A stretch of 64,000 bases of DNA, from positions 1-64,000 of the forward strand of contig NZ_JASNRD010000016.1 in NCBI RefSeq assembly GCF_030412015.1. The letters run 5' to 3'. The notes under the pieces were generated by a model that searched no databases, was not told the DNA's origin, and saw only the letters and a list, made by a program, of their open reading frames with translations. The number at the start of each line of letters is the position of its first letter. Within the stretch, counting starts at the first letter, position 1. This document shows, in pieces, positions 46,448-55,322 of the stretch. Origin of the DNA: Massilia sp. YIM B02763 (GTDB lineage: Bacteria > Pseudomonadota > Gammaproteobacteria > Burkholderiales > Burkholderiaceae_D). Both the position numbers and the translations under genes were made by a program.

Positions 46448-47386
46448 TCAGAACTTGTAGCCGAACGCCGCCTCGAAGCGCTGCACGATCTCCTGCGCCG
46501 TGAAGACGTGGTTCTGCGCGCCCTGGTGGGCGATCTTGATGGCGCCGATGACGCTGGCCAGGCGGCCCGTGGTCGGCCAGTCCAGGTCGTTCGCGATGCC
46601 GTACAGCAGGCCGGCGCGGTAGGCGTCGCCGCAGCCGGTCGGGTCGACGACCTGCTCGGCCTGCACCGCCGGGATCTTGTGGTGCTCGCCCTTGGCGTAG
46701 ATGTCCGAGCCGTGCTCGCCGCGCGTGACGATCAGCGCGTCCAGGCGCGCCGCGATGTCCTGCAGCGACAGGCCGGTGCGGTCCATCACCATCTCGAATT
46801 CGTAGTCGTTGCAGGCCAGGTAGGTGGCTTGCTCGATGAAGGTCAGCAGTTCTTCGCCGTTGAACATCGGCAGCTGCTGGCCCGGGTCGAAGATGAAGGG
46901 CACGCCGCGCTCGGCGCAGTCGCGCGCGTGCTTGATCATGCCGTCGCGGCCGTCCGGCGAGATGATCGCGACGCGCAGCGGCAGGTAGTCGGCCAGGCTG
47001 TTCTCGTGCGAATGCTGCATCGCGCCCGGGTGGAAGGCGTTGATCTGGTTGTTGTCCAGGTCGGCCGTGACGAAGCACTGGGCCGTGTAGGCGCTGTCGA
47101 TGGTGCGGATGGCATTGGTGGCCAGGCCCTGCTTTTCCATGCGCTCGAGGTAGTCGCCGCCGTCCTGGCCGATGGTGCCCATGATCAGCGGATCGCCGCC
47201 CAGCATCTCGAGGTTGTAGGCGATGTTGACGGCGCAGCCGCCATATTCGGTGCGCAGCGTCGGCACCAGGAACGATACGTTCACGCGGTGCAGCTGGTCG
47301 GCCAGCAGGGTTTCGCCGAAGCGGCCGTGGTATTGCATGATCTTGTCGAAGGCGATCGAGCCGCAGATCAGCGAAGTCTTGTTCAT
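46448..47386 (-). CDS. PfkB-family carbohydrate/nucleoside kinase
   Basis: A 312-residue sugar or nucleoside kinase of the ribokinase/PfkB family. The C-terminal signature DPTGCGDAYRAG holds the catalytic Asp and anion hole; the N-terminal EYGGCAVNIAYNLEMLGG is the substrate-binding strand. The unusual Cys/Tyr (GCGDAYRAG) and the MLGGDPLIMGTIGQDG segment resemble adenosine-kinase-like members of this family found beside prmA in Burkholderiales. It follows the DUF3426 gene by 10 bases and is probably in its transcription unit. The substrate is not certain. Confidence 0.88.
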   Translation of the reverse strand: MNKTSLICGSIAFDKIMQYHGRFGETLLADQLHRVNVSFLVPTLRTEYGGCAVNIAYNLEMLGGDPLIMGTIGQDGGDYLERMEKQGLATNAIRTIDSAYTAQCFVTADLDNNQINAFHPGAMQHSHENSLADYLPLRVAIISPDGRDGMIKHARDCAERGVPFIFDPGQQLPMFNGEELLTFIEQATYLACNDYEFEMVMDRTGLSLQDIAARLDALIVTRGEHGSDIYAKGEHHKIPAVQAEQVVDPTGCGDAYRAGLLYGIANDLDWPTTGRLASVIGAIKIAHQGAQNHVFTAQEIVQRFEAAFGYKF

Positions 47387-47396
47387 GGTTGAAGCC

Positions 47397-49052
47397 TCAG
47401 GGATAGAAAACGAAGAGGTGGTAATCGGATGGCGTCACGTCGCTCAGGGCGAAATGCAGGCGCACCGGCTGTTCCGAACGCGCGGCGAAGCCTGCCTCCG
47501 CGGCCGTGCCGCGCGGTAGATAGTCGGCCGGGGCGAACACGCGGCGCAGCACGGGCTTGTTGTCGTCGTCGGTCAGTTCCAGCTCGATGCTGGGCCAGGC
47601 CTGCACCAGGTTGCCCTGGTTGCGCAGCAGGGTGTGGAGCGAATAGGTGCCCGGGCCCAGCGTGGCCAGTTCCCCCGTCTCGATGGCCAGGTTGTCGACC
47701 TGGGCCGGCAGCGCGACACGGCAGCCGAGCAGCGCGCAGGCCGTTTCCAGCGCCGGCTTGAGCGCGGGGCTGCGCGCCGCCAGCACGTTGCGCCAGGTCG
47801 TCACGGCCTGGGCCAGCAGCGCGAGCAGCAGCACGGCGCTGCCCGCGCCCAGCAGCATGCGGCGCAGCTTGCCGGTGCGTTCCTGGCGCCGGCTGCGCTT
47901 GACGAATTCGGGTTCGTCCACGTCGTCGTGCGGCACGCGCAGGCGCGGCGGCTCGATCTTCGTGGGCGTCAGCCTGGAGCGGCGCGTGCGCGCTTCCACG
48001 GCCTTGCCGCGGGCCGAGCGCGGCGCGGCCGGCGTGGCGACGGCGGCGGCGGGCGCGTCGTCGACGGCCGAGGCGCGCAGCGGCAGGGCGGCCGGGGGGA
48101 TGCCGGGGAGCGGGGGCGGCAGCGGCGCGGATGCGGGTTTGGCGCCCGCTTCCGGCTCAGCTTCCGGCTCCGCTTCGGCGTCCGCTTCCGGCGCGTGCTC
48201 GTCGTCGTCCGGCAGCGCCTGCGCGACGATCTCTTCGTCCACCGGCAGCCCAAAGCTCGGTTCGATGCGGTTCATGGGCGCGTAGCCGTGCACCGGCGCG
48301 GATCCCGGGGCCGGTGCCGGCGGGGCTTGCGGCTCGTCCTCCAGCCCTTGTTCGGGCACTTGCGCGGATTCCGGCTCAAGTGCCGGCTCAATTGCCGAAT
48401 CGGGTGCCGCCGCGGGCTGCGTCACCACGTCCTGCAGCGGCTCGTAGAGCGGTTCCAGGTGCGGCTCGACGCGGTCGGCCGGCGCATACGTCGGCGCAGC
48501 GGCGTCGGCGTCGGTGCCGGCGGCAACGGCGGCAGGGGGAGTCTGTTCCGGCGCCAGCGATGCGGTCGGCGGCGGCGCTTCGGCGACCGCGGCGGCGGCA
48601 GGGTCGGGCTCGTTCTCGCGCTCGTCCTCGCGCTCGTCCTCAGTCTGCGGGCGGGACGCGGTGCGCCATACCTGCGGCCGGCCGGGCGCGAACGGCGCGG
48701 CCGGGGCCTGCATCGGCTGGGAGCTGACGGGATGGCTGTCGGGTGCGGTCTCGTGCTCGGACGGAGCGGGAGGTGCGGGCGATGGTTCCGGCTCGGGCAG
48801 GATGCCGAGCGGATCGAAGGTGTGGCTGAGGTCGACCGTATGGACGGGGTCTTCAGCGGGCGGGGGAGCTGCGGGCGGGGGAGCTGCAGGCGCCGGCGCG
48901 GGGGCCTGCGCCTGCAGGTCGACCAGGTGGGCGCTGCCGTCGAAGATGCGCTGGCAGGCGCCGCAGCGGACGATGCCGCCGCGGAGCTTCAACTGGTCCG
49001 AGGCGACCCGGAACGTGGTGTGGCAATGGGGGCACCGGGTGGCGAGCGCCAT
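47397..49052 (-). CDS. Zinc-ribbon DUF3426 membrane protein
   Basis: A 551-residue protein. The N-terminus is an MJ0042-type zinc ribbon (TRCPHCHTTFRVASDQLKLR then RCGACQRIF) with two C-x2-C pairs. Next comes a very long disordered Ala/Pro/Glu linker, one membrane helix (LLGAGSAVLLLALLAQAV) and a C-terminal DUF3426 domain (YSLHTLLRNQGNLVQAWPSIEL). Function is unknown. The linker makes it longer than most family members. It is three bases downstream of prmA and likely co-translated. Confidence 0.88.
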   Translation of the reverse strand: MALATRCPHCHTTFRVASDQLKLRGGIVRCGACQRIFDGSAHLVDLQAQAPAPAPAAPPPAAPPPAEDPVHTVDLSHTFDPLGILPEPEPSPAPPAPSEHETAPDSHPVSSQPMQAPAAPFAPGRPQVWRTASRPQTEDEREDERENEPDPAAAAVAEAPPPTASLAPEQTPPAAVAAGTDADAAAPTYAPADRVEPHLEPLYEPLQDVVTQPAAAPDSAIEPALEPESAQVPEQGLEDEPQAPPAPAPGSAPVHGYAPMNRIEPSFGLPVDEEIVAQALPDDDEHAPEADAEAEPEAEPEAGAKPASAPLPPPLPGIPPAALPLRASAVDDAPAAAVATPAAPRSARGKAVEARTRRSRLTPTKIEPPRLRVPHDDVDEPEFVKRSRRQERTGKLRRMLLGAGSAVLLLALLAQAVTTWRNVLAARSPALKPALETACALLGCRVALPAQVDNLAIETGELATLGPGTYSLHTLLRNQGNLVQAWPSIELELTDDDNKPVLRRVFAPADYLPRGTAAEAGFAARSEQPVRLHFALSDVTPSDYHLFVFYP

Positions 49053-49055
49053 GCC

Positions 49056-50018
49056 TTATTTGCTGCCGCTGTTGCTACCGTTGCCGTCGCGTGCCGGCGG
49101 GGCGCTGGCGGCGCCGCGCTGGCCGTGCAGGGCAACCCAGCCGTCGTGTTCGGCCCAGACGCCCAGCTTGATGAACGGCGCGTAGGCGGCCGCCACTTCC
49201 TCGGCCTGGCGCGCCAGCACGCCCGACAGGATCAGGGAGCCGCCTTCGGCCACGCGGCCCGAGAGCATCGGCGCCATCAGCTTCAGGGGGCTGGACAGGA
49301 TGTTGGCCACCACCGTGTCGAACTGCACGCCGCCGTGCGGCGAGGCGACGAAGTCGTCCGGCACGTAGAAGTCGATCTCGCAACCGTTGCGCTCGGCGTT
49401 CAGCTTGGCCGATTCGATCGCCTGCTCGTCGATGTCCACGCCGACGACGCTGCCGGCGTCCAGCTTCTTGGCGACCATGGCCAGGATGCCCGAGCCGCAG
49501 CCGTAGTCCAGCACCGTCTTGCCCGGCTTCGGATGGGCTTCCAGCCATTCCATGCACAGGCGCGTGGTCGGGTGGCTGCCGGTGCCGAAGGCCAGGCCGG
49601 GATCGACTTCGAGGATCAGGGCGTCCGGATCCGGCGCCTCGTGCCAGCTCGGCACGACCCAGATGTTCTTGCCGATGTGGATGGGCTCGAACTGCGATTG
49701 CGTCAGGCGCACCCAGTCGGCATCCGCGACGGCGCGGGTGGCGAACTTCGGGGTCTGCGCGAGGCCGGCGATGGCGGCGGCCTGGGCCACGATGGCGGCC
49801 TGGTCGTCGCCTTCGTCGGTCAGGGCGACGACGCGGCTATGGTCCCAGGCGGCCTGCTCGGGCACCATGCCCGGCTCGCCGAACAGGGGCTTCTCGTCGG
49901 CCGTGCCTTCGTCCGCGTCTTCCACCGAGACCGACAGCGCGCCCGCTTCCATCAGGGCGTCCGACAGCGCCTCGGCGTGCTCGCGTGCGATCTCGATGAC
50001 GACTTCGGTCCAGCTCAT
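49056..50018 (-). CDS. prmA: Ribosomal protein L11 methyltransferase
   Basis: The 320-residue SAM-dependent enzyme trimethylates ribosomal protein L11. The N-terminal substrate domain is MSWTEVVIEIAREHAEALSD. The Rossmann methyltransferase domain has DPGLAFGTGSHPTTRLCMEWL, then VLDYGCGSGILAMVAKKLDA and VANILSSPLK, all diagnostic of PrmA. The ATG overlaps the accC stop (ATGA). accC-prmA is a standard order in Burkholderiales. The C-terminal about 20 residues are polar and extra. Confidence 0.95.
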   Translation of the reverse strand: MSWTEVVIEIAREHAEALSDALMEAGALSVSVEDADEGTADEKPLFGEPGMVPEQAAWDHSRVVALTDEGDDQAAIVAQAAAIAGLAQTPKFATRAVADADWVRLTQSQFEPIHIGKNIWVVPSWHEAPDPDALILEVDPGLAFGTGSHPTTRLCMEWLEAHPKPGKTVLDYGCGSGILAMVAKKLDAGSVVGVDIDEQAIESAKLNAERNGCEIDFYVPDDFVASPHGGVQFDTVVANILSSPLKLMAPMLSGRVAEGGSLILSGVLARQAEEVAAAYAPFIKLGVWAEHDGWVALHGQRGAASAPPARDGNGSNSGSK

Positions 50019-51430
50019 TGATCTGCCTTTGCGTCTGCCGACTTGGTGTCGGATTTGGCGCCCAGCGCGCCGTCCTTCGGCAGGTCCGGCTTGTGGGCCA
50101 GCTTCTGCTCCAGGTAGTGGATGTTGGTGCCGCCTTCGATGAAGCGGGCGTCGACCATCAGTTCGCGGTGCAGCGGGATATTGGTGAGGATACCCTCGAC
50201 CACCATTTCCGACAACGCGATCTGCATGCGGCGGATCGCCTGCTCGCGGGTGGCGCCGTAGGCGATGACCTTGCCGACCATCGAGTCGTAGTGCGGCGGC
50301 ACGTAGTAGCCGGCGTAGGCGTGCGAATCGACGCGGATGCCGGGGCCGCCCGGCGGGTGCCAGCCGGTGATGCGGCCCGGCGACGGGGTGAACTTGAACG
50401 GATCCTCGGCGTTGATGCGGCACTCGATCGCGTGGCCCGACAGCATGATGTCGCGCTGGCGGAAGCGCAGCTTCTCGCCGCAGGCGATGCGGATCTGTTC
50501 CTGCACGATGTCGATGCCGGTGATCATTTCGGTGACCGGGTGTTCGACCTGCACGCGGGTGTTCATCTCGATGAAGTAGAACTCGCCGTTCTCGTACAGG
50601 AATTCGAAGGTGCCGGCGCCGCGGTAGCCGATCTTGCGGCAGGCTTCGGCGCAGCGGTCGCCGATCTTCTCGATCAGCTTGCGCGGGATGCCCGGCGCCG
50701 GCGCTTCCTCGATCACTTTCTGGTGGCGGCGCTGCATCGAGCAGTCGCGCTCGCCCAGCCAGACGGCCTGCTTGTGCTCGTCGGCCAGCACCTGGATTTC
50801 CACGTGGCGCGGATTCTCCAGGTACTTCTCCATATAGACTTCCGGATTGCCGAACGCGGTGCCGGCTTCCGTCTTGGTCATGGCCACGGCGTTGAGCAGC
50901 GCGGCCTCGGTGTGCACGACGCGCATGCCGCGACCGCCGCCGCCGCCGGCCGCCTTGATGATGACCGGATAGCCGATCTTGCGGGCGGTCTGGATGATTT
51001 CCTTCGGATCGTCGGACAGGGCGCCGTCCGAACCCGGCACGCAGGGCACGCCGGCACGGATCATGGCCTGCTTGGCCGAGACCTTGTCGCCCATCATGCG
51101 GATCGAATCCGGGCGCGGGCCGATGAACACGAATCCCGATTTCTCGACACGCTCGGCGAAGTCGGCGTTTTCCGACAGGAAGCCGTAGCCCGGGTGGATC
51201 GCTTCGGCGTCGGTCACTTCGGCGGCGCTGATGATCGCCGGCATGCTCAGGTAGCTTTGCGCCGATTGCGCCGGGCCGATGCAGACGGATTCGTCGGCCA
51301 GTTTCACGTACTTGGCGTCCTTGTCGGCTTCGGAGTGCACGACGACCGTCTTGATGCCCATTTCGCGGCATGCGCGCTGGATACGCAACGCGATTTCACC
51401 ACGGTTGGCGATGAGGATTTTTTCAAACAT
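50015..51430 (-). CDS. accC: Acetyl-CoA carboxylase biotin carboxylase subunit
   Basis: The 471-residue ATP-grasp enzyme carboxylates biotin on AccB in the first step of fatty acid synthesis. The start MFEKILIANRGEIALRIQRA is the conserved family start. KAAGGGGGRGMRVV is the glycine-rich ATP loop, and MNTRVQVEHPVTE holds catalytic residues. A 20-residue Lys/Asp/Ala tail (GALGAKSDTKSADAKADQ) exceeds the E. coli protein. A perfect inverted repeat lies in the 133-base gap from accB. Confidence 0.97.
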   Translation of the reverse strand: MFEKILIANRGEIALRIQRACREMGIKTVVVHSEADKDAKYVKLADESVCIGPAQSAQSYLSMPAIISAAEVTDAEAIHPGYGFLSENADFAERVEKSGFVFIGPRPDSIRMMGDKVSAKQAMIRAGVPCVPGSDGALSDDPKEIIQTARKIGYPVIIKAAGGGGGRGMRVVHTEAALLNAVAMTKTEAGTAFGNPEVYMEKYLENPRHVEIQVLADEHKQAVWLGERDCSMQRRHQKVIEEAPAPGIPRKLIEKIGDRCAEACRKIGYRGAGTFEFLYENGEFYFIEMNTRVQVEHPVTEMITGIDIVQEQIRIACGEKLRFRQRDIMLSGHAIECRINAEDPFKFTPSPGRITGWHPPGGPGIRVDSHAYAGYYVPPHYDSMVGKVIAYGATREQAIRRMQIALSEMVVEGILTNIPLHRELMVDARFIEGGTNIHYLEQKLAHKPDLPKDGALGAKSDTKSADAKADQ

Positions 51431-51500
51431 GGTAAGTTCGGTGTTTCTGTGAGTGCCCGGCCGGGTCGGCCGGGGAACGACATGGATCGGTGGAGCCGAA

Positions 51501-51548
51501 GGACAGAAGTCCGGAGACATCCATCCGGAAGTCTCCGGACTTCTGTCC
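51501..51548. repeat. Perfect 18-bp inverted repeat between accB and accC
   Basis: GGACAGAAGTCCGGAGAC (51501-51518) and its exact complement GTCTCCGGACTTCTGTCC (51531-51548) flank a 12-base loop. Transcribed on the minus strand it would form a very stable hairpin within the accB-accC mRNA. There is no T-run. Confidence 0.85.
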
Positions 51549-51563
51549 GTAGCGAGGAGTGAA

Positions 51564-52034
51564 TTAACCGATCACGAACAGCGGCTGGCCGAATTCGACA
51601 GGCTGGCCGTTTTCCACCAGGATCTTGGTGACGGTGCCGGAGATGTCGGCATCGATTTCGTTCAGGAGCTTCATCGCTTCGATGATGCACAGGGTGTCGC
51701 CTTCCTTGACGGTGGAGCCGACTTCGATGAAGGCCGGGGCGCCCGGGGCCGACGAGCGGTAGAAGGTGCCGACCATCGGCGACTTGACGACGTGGCCGGT
51801 CGGTTCGGCCGGTGCCGCCGGGGCGGCGGCTGCGGCCGGTGCCGGCGCGGCGGCGGTCACGGCCGGTGCCGAGAATTGCTGCACGCCTTGCTGCGGCACC
51901 ATCATCACCTGGTTTTGCGGGATTGCCGAGGACTTGACGATACGTACCTTGCTTTCGCCTTCGGTGACTTCGAGTTCAGCGATGTCCGATTCGGCGACGA
52001 GGTCGATCAATGTCTTGAGTTTTCTTAGATCCAT
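51564..52034 (-). CDS. accB: Acetyl-CoA carboxylase biotin carboxyl carrier protein
   Basis: A 156-residue biotin carrier. The N-terminus MDLRKLKTLIDLVAESDIAE is typical. A Pro/Ala-rich flexible linker covers about residues 55-80. The C-terminal biotinyl domain has the biotinylated Lys in CIIEAMKLLNEID. It lies between aroQ and accC in the usual order. Confidence 0.97.
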   Translation of the reverse strand: MDLRKLKTLIDLVAESDIAELEVTEGESKVRIVKSSAIPQNQVMMVPQQGVQQFSAPAVTAAAPAPAAAAAPAAPAEPTGHVVKSPMVGTFYRSSAPGAPAFIEVGSTVKEGDTLCIIEAMKLLNEIDADISGTVTKILVENGQPVEFGQPLFVIG

Positions 52035-52118
52035 GTGAAACCCCTTGGAATTATTTGTTTGTGAGTATGCGGCGTGAGGTGATGCACAATCCGCAAGGAT
52101 GCGTGAAGTTGACGTAGA

Positions 52119-52556
52119 TTAACGCTGTTTCAGCGCAAAGTCGATGGCAAAGCGATATCCATCAGCTCCCAGTCCGCAGATCACGCCTTGCGCCTTGTCG
52201 GACAAAAACGAGTGGTGCCGGAACTCCTCACGCTTATGTATATTAGAGATGTGGACTTCCACGAACGGAATGTCCACGCTCGAGAACGCATCGCGCAGCG
52301 ACACGCTCGTATGGGCCAGCCCACCCGGGTTGATCACGATCGCATCCACACCCTCCGTCTTTGCTGCGTGGATACGGTCGATCAAGGCGCCTTCATGGTT
52401 GCTCTGGAAGCAGGCGAGGCTGGCGCCTGCGGCGGCGGCCTGGGCCTGGGCTGCCTGCTCGATGTCGGCCAGCGTCGTCGAGCCATACACTGCAGGCTCG
52501 CGCGTCCCCAATAAATTCAGGTTGGGGCCGTTGAGCAGCAGGAGCTTGTTCGCCAT
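52119..52556 (-). CDS. aroQ: 3-dehydroquinate dehydratase, type II
   Basis: A 145-residue type II dehydroquinase that makes 3-dehydroshikimate in aromatic amino acid synthesis. The N-terminus LLLNGPNLNLLGTREP includes the conserved catalytic region, and SNHEGALIDRIH and the late VEVHISNIHKREEFRHHS complete the family motifs. Length matches (about 145). It begins the aroQ-accB-accC-prmA cluster; aroE, the next pathway step, lies 7 kb away on the other strand. Confidence 0.96.
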   Translation of the reverse strand: MANKLLLLNGPNLNLLGTREPAVYGSTTLADIEQAAQAQAAAAGASLACFQSNHEGALIDRIHAAKTEGVDAIVINPGGLAHTSVSLRDAFSSVDIPFVEVHISNIHKREEFRHHSFLSDKAQGVICGLGADGYRFAIDFALKQR

Positions 52557-52664
52557 GTTGTAACCGTCTGTTTTGCCCGAAAGACAGGCATTTTGCCGCC
52601 AACATTACGGGTTGGCAAGCGATAAAAAGCAGTGTAAAGGGAAGTGAACGACCGTTCGTCAACC

Positions 52665-53219
52665 TCACAGCTTGGCGAGGTCGGCGCGCAGTTGATCGAA
52701 TTTCAACCTGCCCAGGTAGGTCTTCTTCACCTGCCCATCCGCGCCGATCAGCACCGTATAAGGCAGGCCGCCGTTGGCGTTGCCCAGGCCGCGCGCCAGG
52801 TCGGTGGCGCCCATGCCGCCCACGTACAGCGGATAGGAAATCTTGATCTTCTTCGCGAATTCGGCGAGGTTCGTCGGCGAATCGATGCCGATGCCGATGA
52901 CGTTGAAGCGCTTGCCGCCATCCTTGGCGGCCAGCTCGGACAGTTCCGGCATCTCGGACACGCACGGCGCGCACCACGAGGCCCAGAAGTTCACCAGCAG
53001 CGGCTTGCCCTTCCACTGGGACAAGGCCTGCGGCTTGCCGGACAGGTCGTTCAGCGATTGCGCATACAGGTTCGTCACCGCCGTGTGGGCGCGGCCGTCG
53101 GTCGGCGCATAGGTGGTCGTCACCGGCCCCTTGGCGTCCTGCTTGACGCCGGCGATGGCGCCCAGCACGGTGAAGGCGGCGGCGAGGATCGCGTAGCCCG
53201 CCAGTTTTTTCTTGTTCAT
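52665..53219 (-). CDS. TlpA-like disulfide oxidoreductase
   Basis: A 184-residue membrane-anchored thioredoxin-fold protein with its active domain in the periplasm. One N-terminal helix (AGYAILAAAFTVLGAIAGV) is followed by a TlpA/ResA-type domain with the active-site WCAPC in LLVNFWASWCAPCVSEMP. Related proteins reduce apocytochrome c or other envelope disulfides. It starts four bases after the next-listed gene. Confidence 0.9.
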   Translation of the reverse strand: MNKKKLAGYAILAAAFTVLGAIAGVKQDAKGPVTTTYAPTDGRAHTAVTNLYAQSLNDLSGKPQALSQWKGKPLLVNFWASWCAPCVSEMPELSELAAKDGGKRFNVIGIGIDSPTNLAEFAKKIKISYPLYVGGMGATDLARGLGNANGGLPYTVLIGADGQVKKTYLGRLKFDQLRADLAKL

Positions 53220-53223
53220 GGGT

Positions 53224-53859
53224 TCAAGCCTGTTTTTCTTCGTTGTTCATCAGGGTGCGCAAGCCGGCCGCATCGACCCGTTGCGCGCGTCCGTCGGCGC
53301 GCGGCTTCAGGGCGCCGCGCAAGTCGTTCATCTCGTACAGCTCGGCGTGCACGGTTTCCTTCTGCCAGGTAAAGCTGACCACCTCCACCGGATCGTGGCG
53401 TCCGCCCTTGAAGTGGGGGACTTCCGAGATGTCGAGGTCGACGTTGCGGTTGAGCAGGTAGATCTCGACTTCCTTGGCGCTGTCCGCGAACAGTTGCAGG
53501 TGGATGTCGTCGTGCTCGCCGGCCGTGCCGTTCAGTACCGCTCCCGTCAGGTAAGGCCGGAACTCGGCCAGCTGTTCCATGACCTCGAGCGCGGCCTGGC
53601 GCAGGCGCCGCAGGCGCGCGGTGCGGGCCGGATTGTCGAACAGCGCCTGGTAGCGGCGCACCTCGTCCTCGACCTGGATGTTGTCTGGTAGACAATTCGG
53701 GGAAGGCCGATCCACGCCGAGCACCTGGCGCGCCGCCTTGGCCTTGGCGGTGTGATAGTCGGCCCCATCCTGGGCGATCATGCGGGCCGCCGTTGCGGCT
53801 ATGCGTGAGCGCAAAGTCTGGAGGTCATCATTTGGATTAGGCATCATGTCCGAGATCAT
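53224..53859 (-). CDS. Conserved protein of unknown function encoded beside mpl
   Basis: A 211-residue cytosolic protein that I recognise only as a conserved companion of mpl in Burkholderiales. The N-terminus (LQTLRSRIAATAARMIAQDG) is helical. The middle GAVLNGTAGEHDDIHLQLFADSAKEVEIYLL has alternating strands and a D/D pair that recalls a nucleotidyltransferase fold, but the evidence is thin. Three possible ATGs lie within 15 bases; I chose 53859, with AAGAG upstream. It is divergent from mpl and followed after four bases by the thioredoxin-like gene. Confidence 0.8.
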   Translation of the reverse strand: MISDMMPNPNDDLQTLRSRIAATAARMIAQDGADYHTAKAKAARQVLGVDRPSPNCLPDNIQVEDEVRRYQALFDNPARTARLRRLRQAALEVMEQLAEFRPYLTGAVLNGTAGEHDDIHLQLFADSAKEVEIYLLNRNVDLDISEVPHFKGGRHDPVEVVSFTWQKETVHAELYEMNDLRGALKPRADGRAQRVDAAGLRTLMNNEEKQA

Positions 53860-53945
53860 ACTCTTGAACGGAAAATGGCATCGCGTCGGGTAGAATCGCG
53901 TATTCATTTGCTTTACAGCGCTACTCACTGAGCGATTCCAGAACA

Positions 53946-55322
53946 ATGCACATCCATATCCTCGGCATCTGCGGCACCTTCATGGGCGGACTCGCTGTCC
54001 TGGCGAAGGAGGCCGGCCACCGTGTCACCGGTTGCGACGCCAACGTCTATCCCCCGATGAGCACCCAGCTCGAAGCCCAGGGCATCGAGCTGATCCAGGG
54101 CTATGGGCCGGAACAGGTGAGCCTGAATCCCGATTTGTACGTGATCGGCAATGTGATGACGCGCGGTAATCCGCTGGTCGAGGAGATCCTGAACCGCGGC
54201 CTGCGCTACGTGTCGGGCCCACAATGGATCGGCGATCATATCCTGCGCGACAAATGGGTATTGGCCGTGGCCGGCACGCACGGCAAGACGACGACCACGT
54301 CGATGCTGGCCTGGATCCTGGAAGACGCGGGTTACGCGCCCGGCTTCCTGATCGGCGGCGTGCCGATGAACTTCGGCGTCTCGGCCAGGCTGCAGGGCGA
54401 CAAGGACAGCGACTTCTTCGTCATCGAGGCCGACGAGTACGACACGGCCTTCTTCGACAAGCGTTCGAAGTTCGTGCACTACCACGCCAAGACCGCCGTA
54501 CTGAACAACCTGGAATACGATCACGCCGACATCTTCCCCGATATCGGCGCCATCGAGACCCAATTCCACCACCTGGTGCGCACCGTGCCGGGCGTGGGCC
54601 GCCTGGTCGTGAACGGCGACGAAGCCTCGCTGGGCCGCGTGCTCAAGCGCGGCTGCTGGAGCGACAAGGAAACCTTCGGCGCGTCCGACGGCACCGACTG
54701 GAGCCTGGTCGAGCATCCGGGCGGCGCCAGCTTCGAGGTGCTGTTCAAGGGCGACAAGCAGGGCACCGTGCACTGGGACCTGACCGGCAAGCACAACCGC
54801 AGCAATGCGCTGGCCGCCATCGCCGCCGCCCGCCACGTGGGCGTGCCGCCCGCGCAGGCGATCGACTCGCTGGCGCGCTTCCAGAGCGTCAAGCGGCGCA
54901 TGGAAGTGCGCGGTACGGTCGACAACGTCACCGTCTACGACGACTTCGCCCATCATCCGACGGCGATCGCCACCACGGTCGGCGGATTGCGCCAGAAGAT
55001 CGGTACCACGGGCCGCATCCTGGCCGTGCTGGAACCGCGCTCGAACACCATGAAGCTGGGCGCGATGAAGGATGCGCTGCCGGGCAGCCTGAAGGATGCC
55101 GACCTCGTGTTCGGCTTCGGCAGCCAGCAGGCGCTGGGCTGGTCGCTGGGCGACGCCCTCAAGCCGCTGGGCGCCATCGCCCACAGCTTCGACCAGCTCG
55201 ACTACCTGGTGCAGGCCGTCGTCCAGGCGGCCCAGCCGGGCGACCACATCCTCGTGATGAGCAATGGCGGCTTCGGCGGCGTGCACCAGAAGCTGCTGGA
55301 CGCGCTGGCTGCGAAGGCATGA
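53946..55322 (+). CDS. mpl: Murein peptide ligase (Mpl)
   Basis: A 458-residue Mur-family ligase that recycles murein tripeptide by joining it to UDP-MurNAc. The N-terminal MHIHILGICGTFMGGLAVLA (in place of MurC's IGIGG type), the P-loop VAGTHGKTTTTSML, FVIEADEYDTAFFDKRSKF and YDDFAHHPTAI are diagnostic of Mpl rather than MurC. Length matches (about 457). The ATGA overlap at 55319-55322 couples it to the esterase gene. Confidence 0.96.
   Translation: MHIHILGICGTFMGGLAVLAKEAGHRVTGCDANVYPPMSTQLEAQGIELIQGYGPEQVSLNPDLYVIGNVMTRGNPLVEEILNRGLRYVSGPQWIGDHILRDKWVLAVAGTHGKTTTTSMLAWILEDAGYAPGFLIGGVPMNFGVSARLQGDKDSDFFVIEADEYDTAFFDKRSKFVHYHAKTAVLNNLEYDHADIFPDIGAIETQFHHLVRTVPGVGRLVVNGDEASLGRVLKRGCWSDKETFGASDGTDWSLVEHPGGASFEVLFKGDKQGTVHWDLTGKHNRSNALAAIAAARHVGVPPAQAIDSLARFQSVKRRMEVRGTVDNVTVYDDFAHHPTAIATTVGGLRQKIGTTGRILAVLEPRSNTMKLGAMKDALPGSLKDADLVFGFGSQQALGWSLGDALKPLGAIAHSFDQLDYLVQAVVQAAQPGDHILVMSNGGFGGVHQKLLDALAAKA

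Noticed and set aside
47634..50021. A 795-codon plus-strand frame over DUF3426 and prmA
   Set aside because: It is the complement of two recognised genes and encodes only biased Arg/Gly/His sequence.
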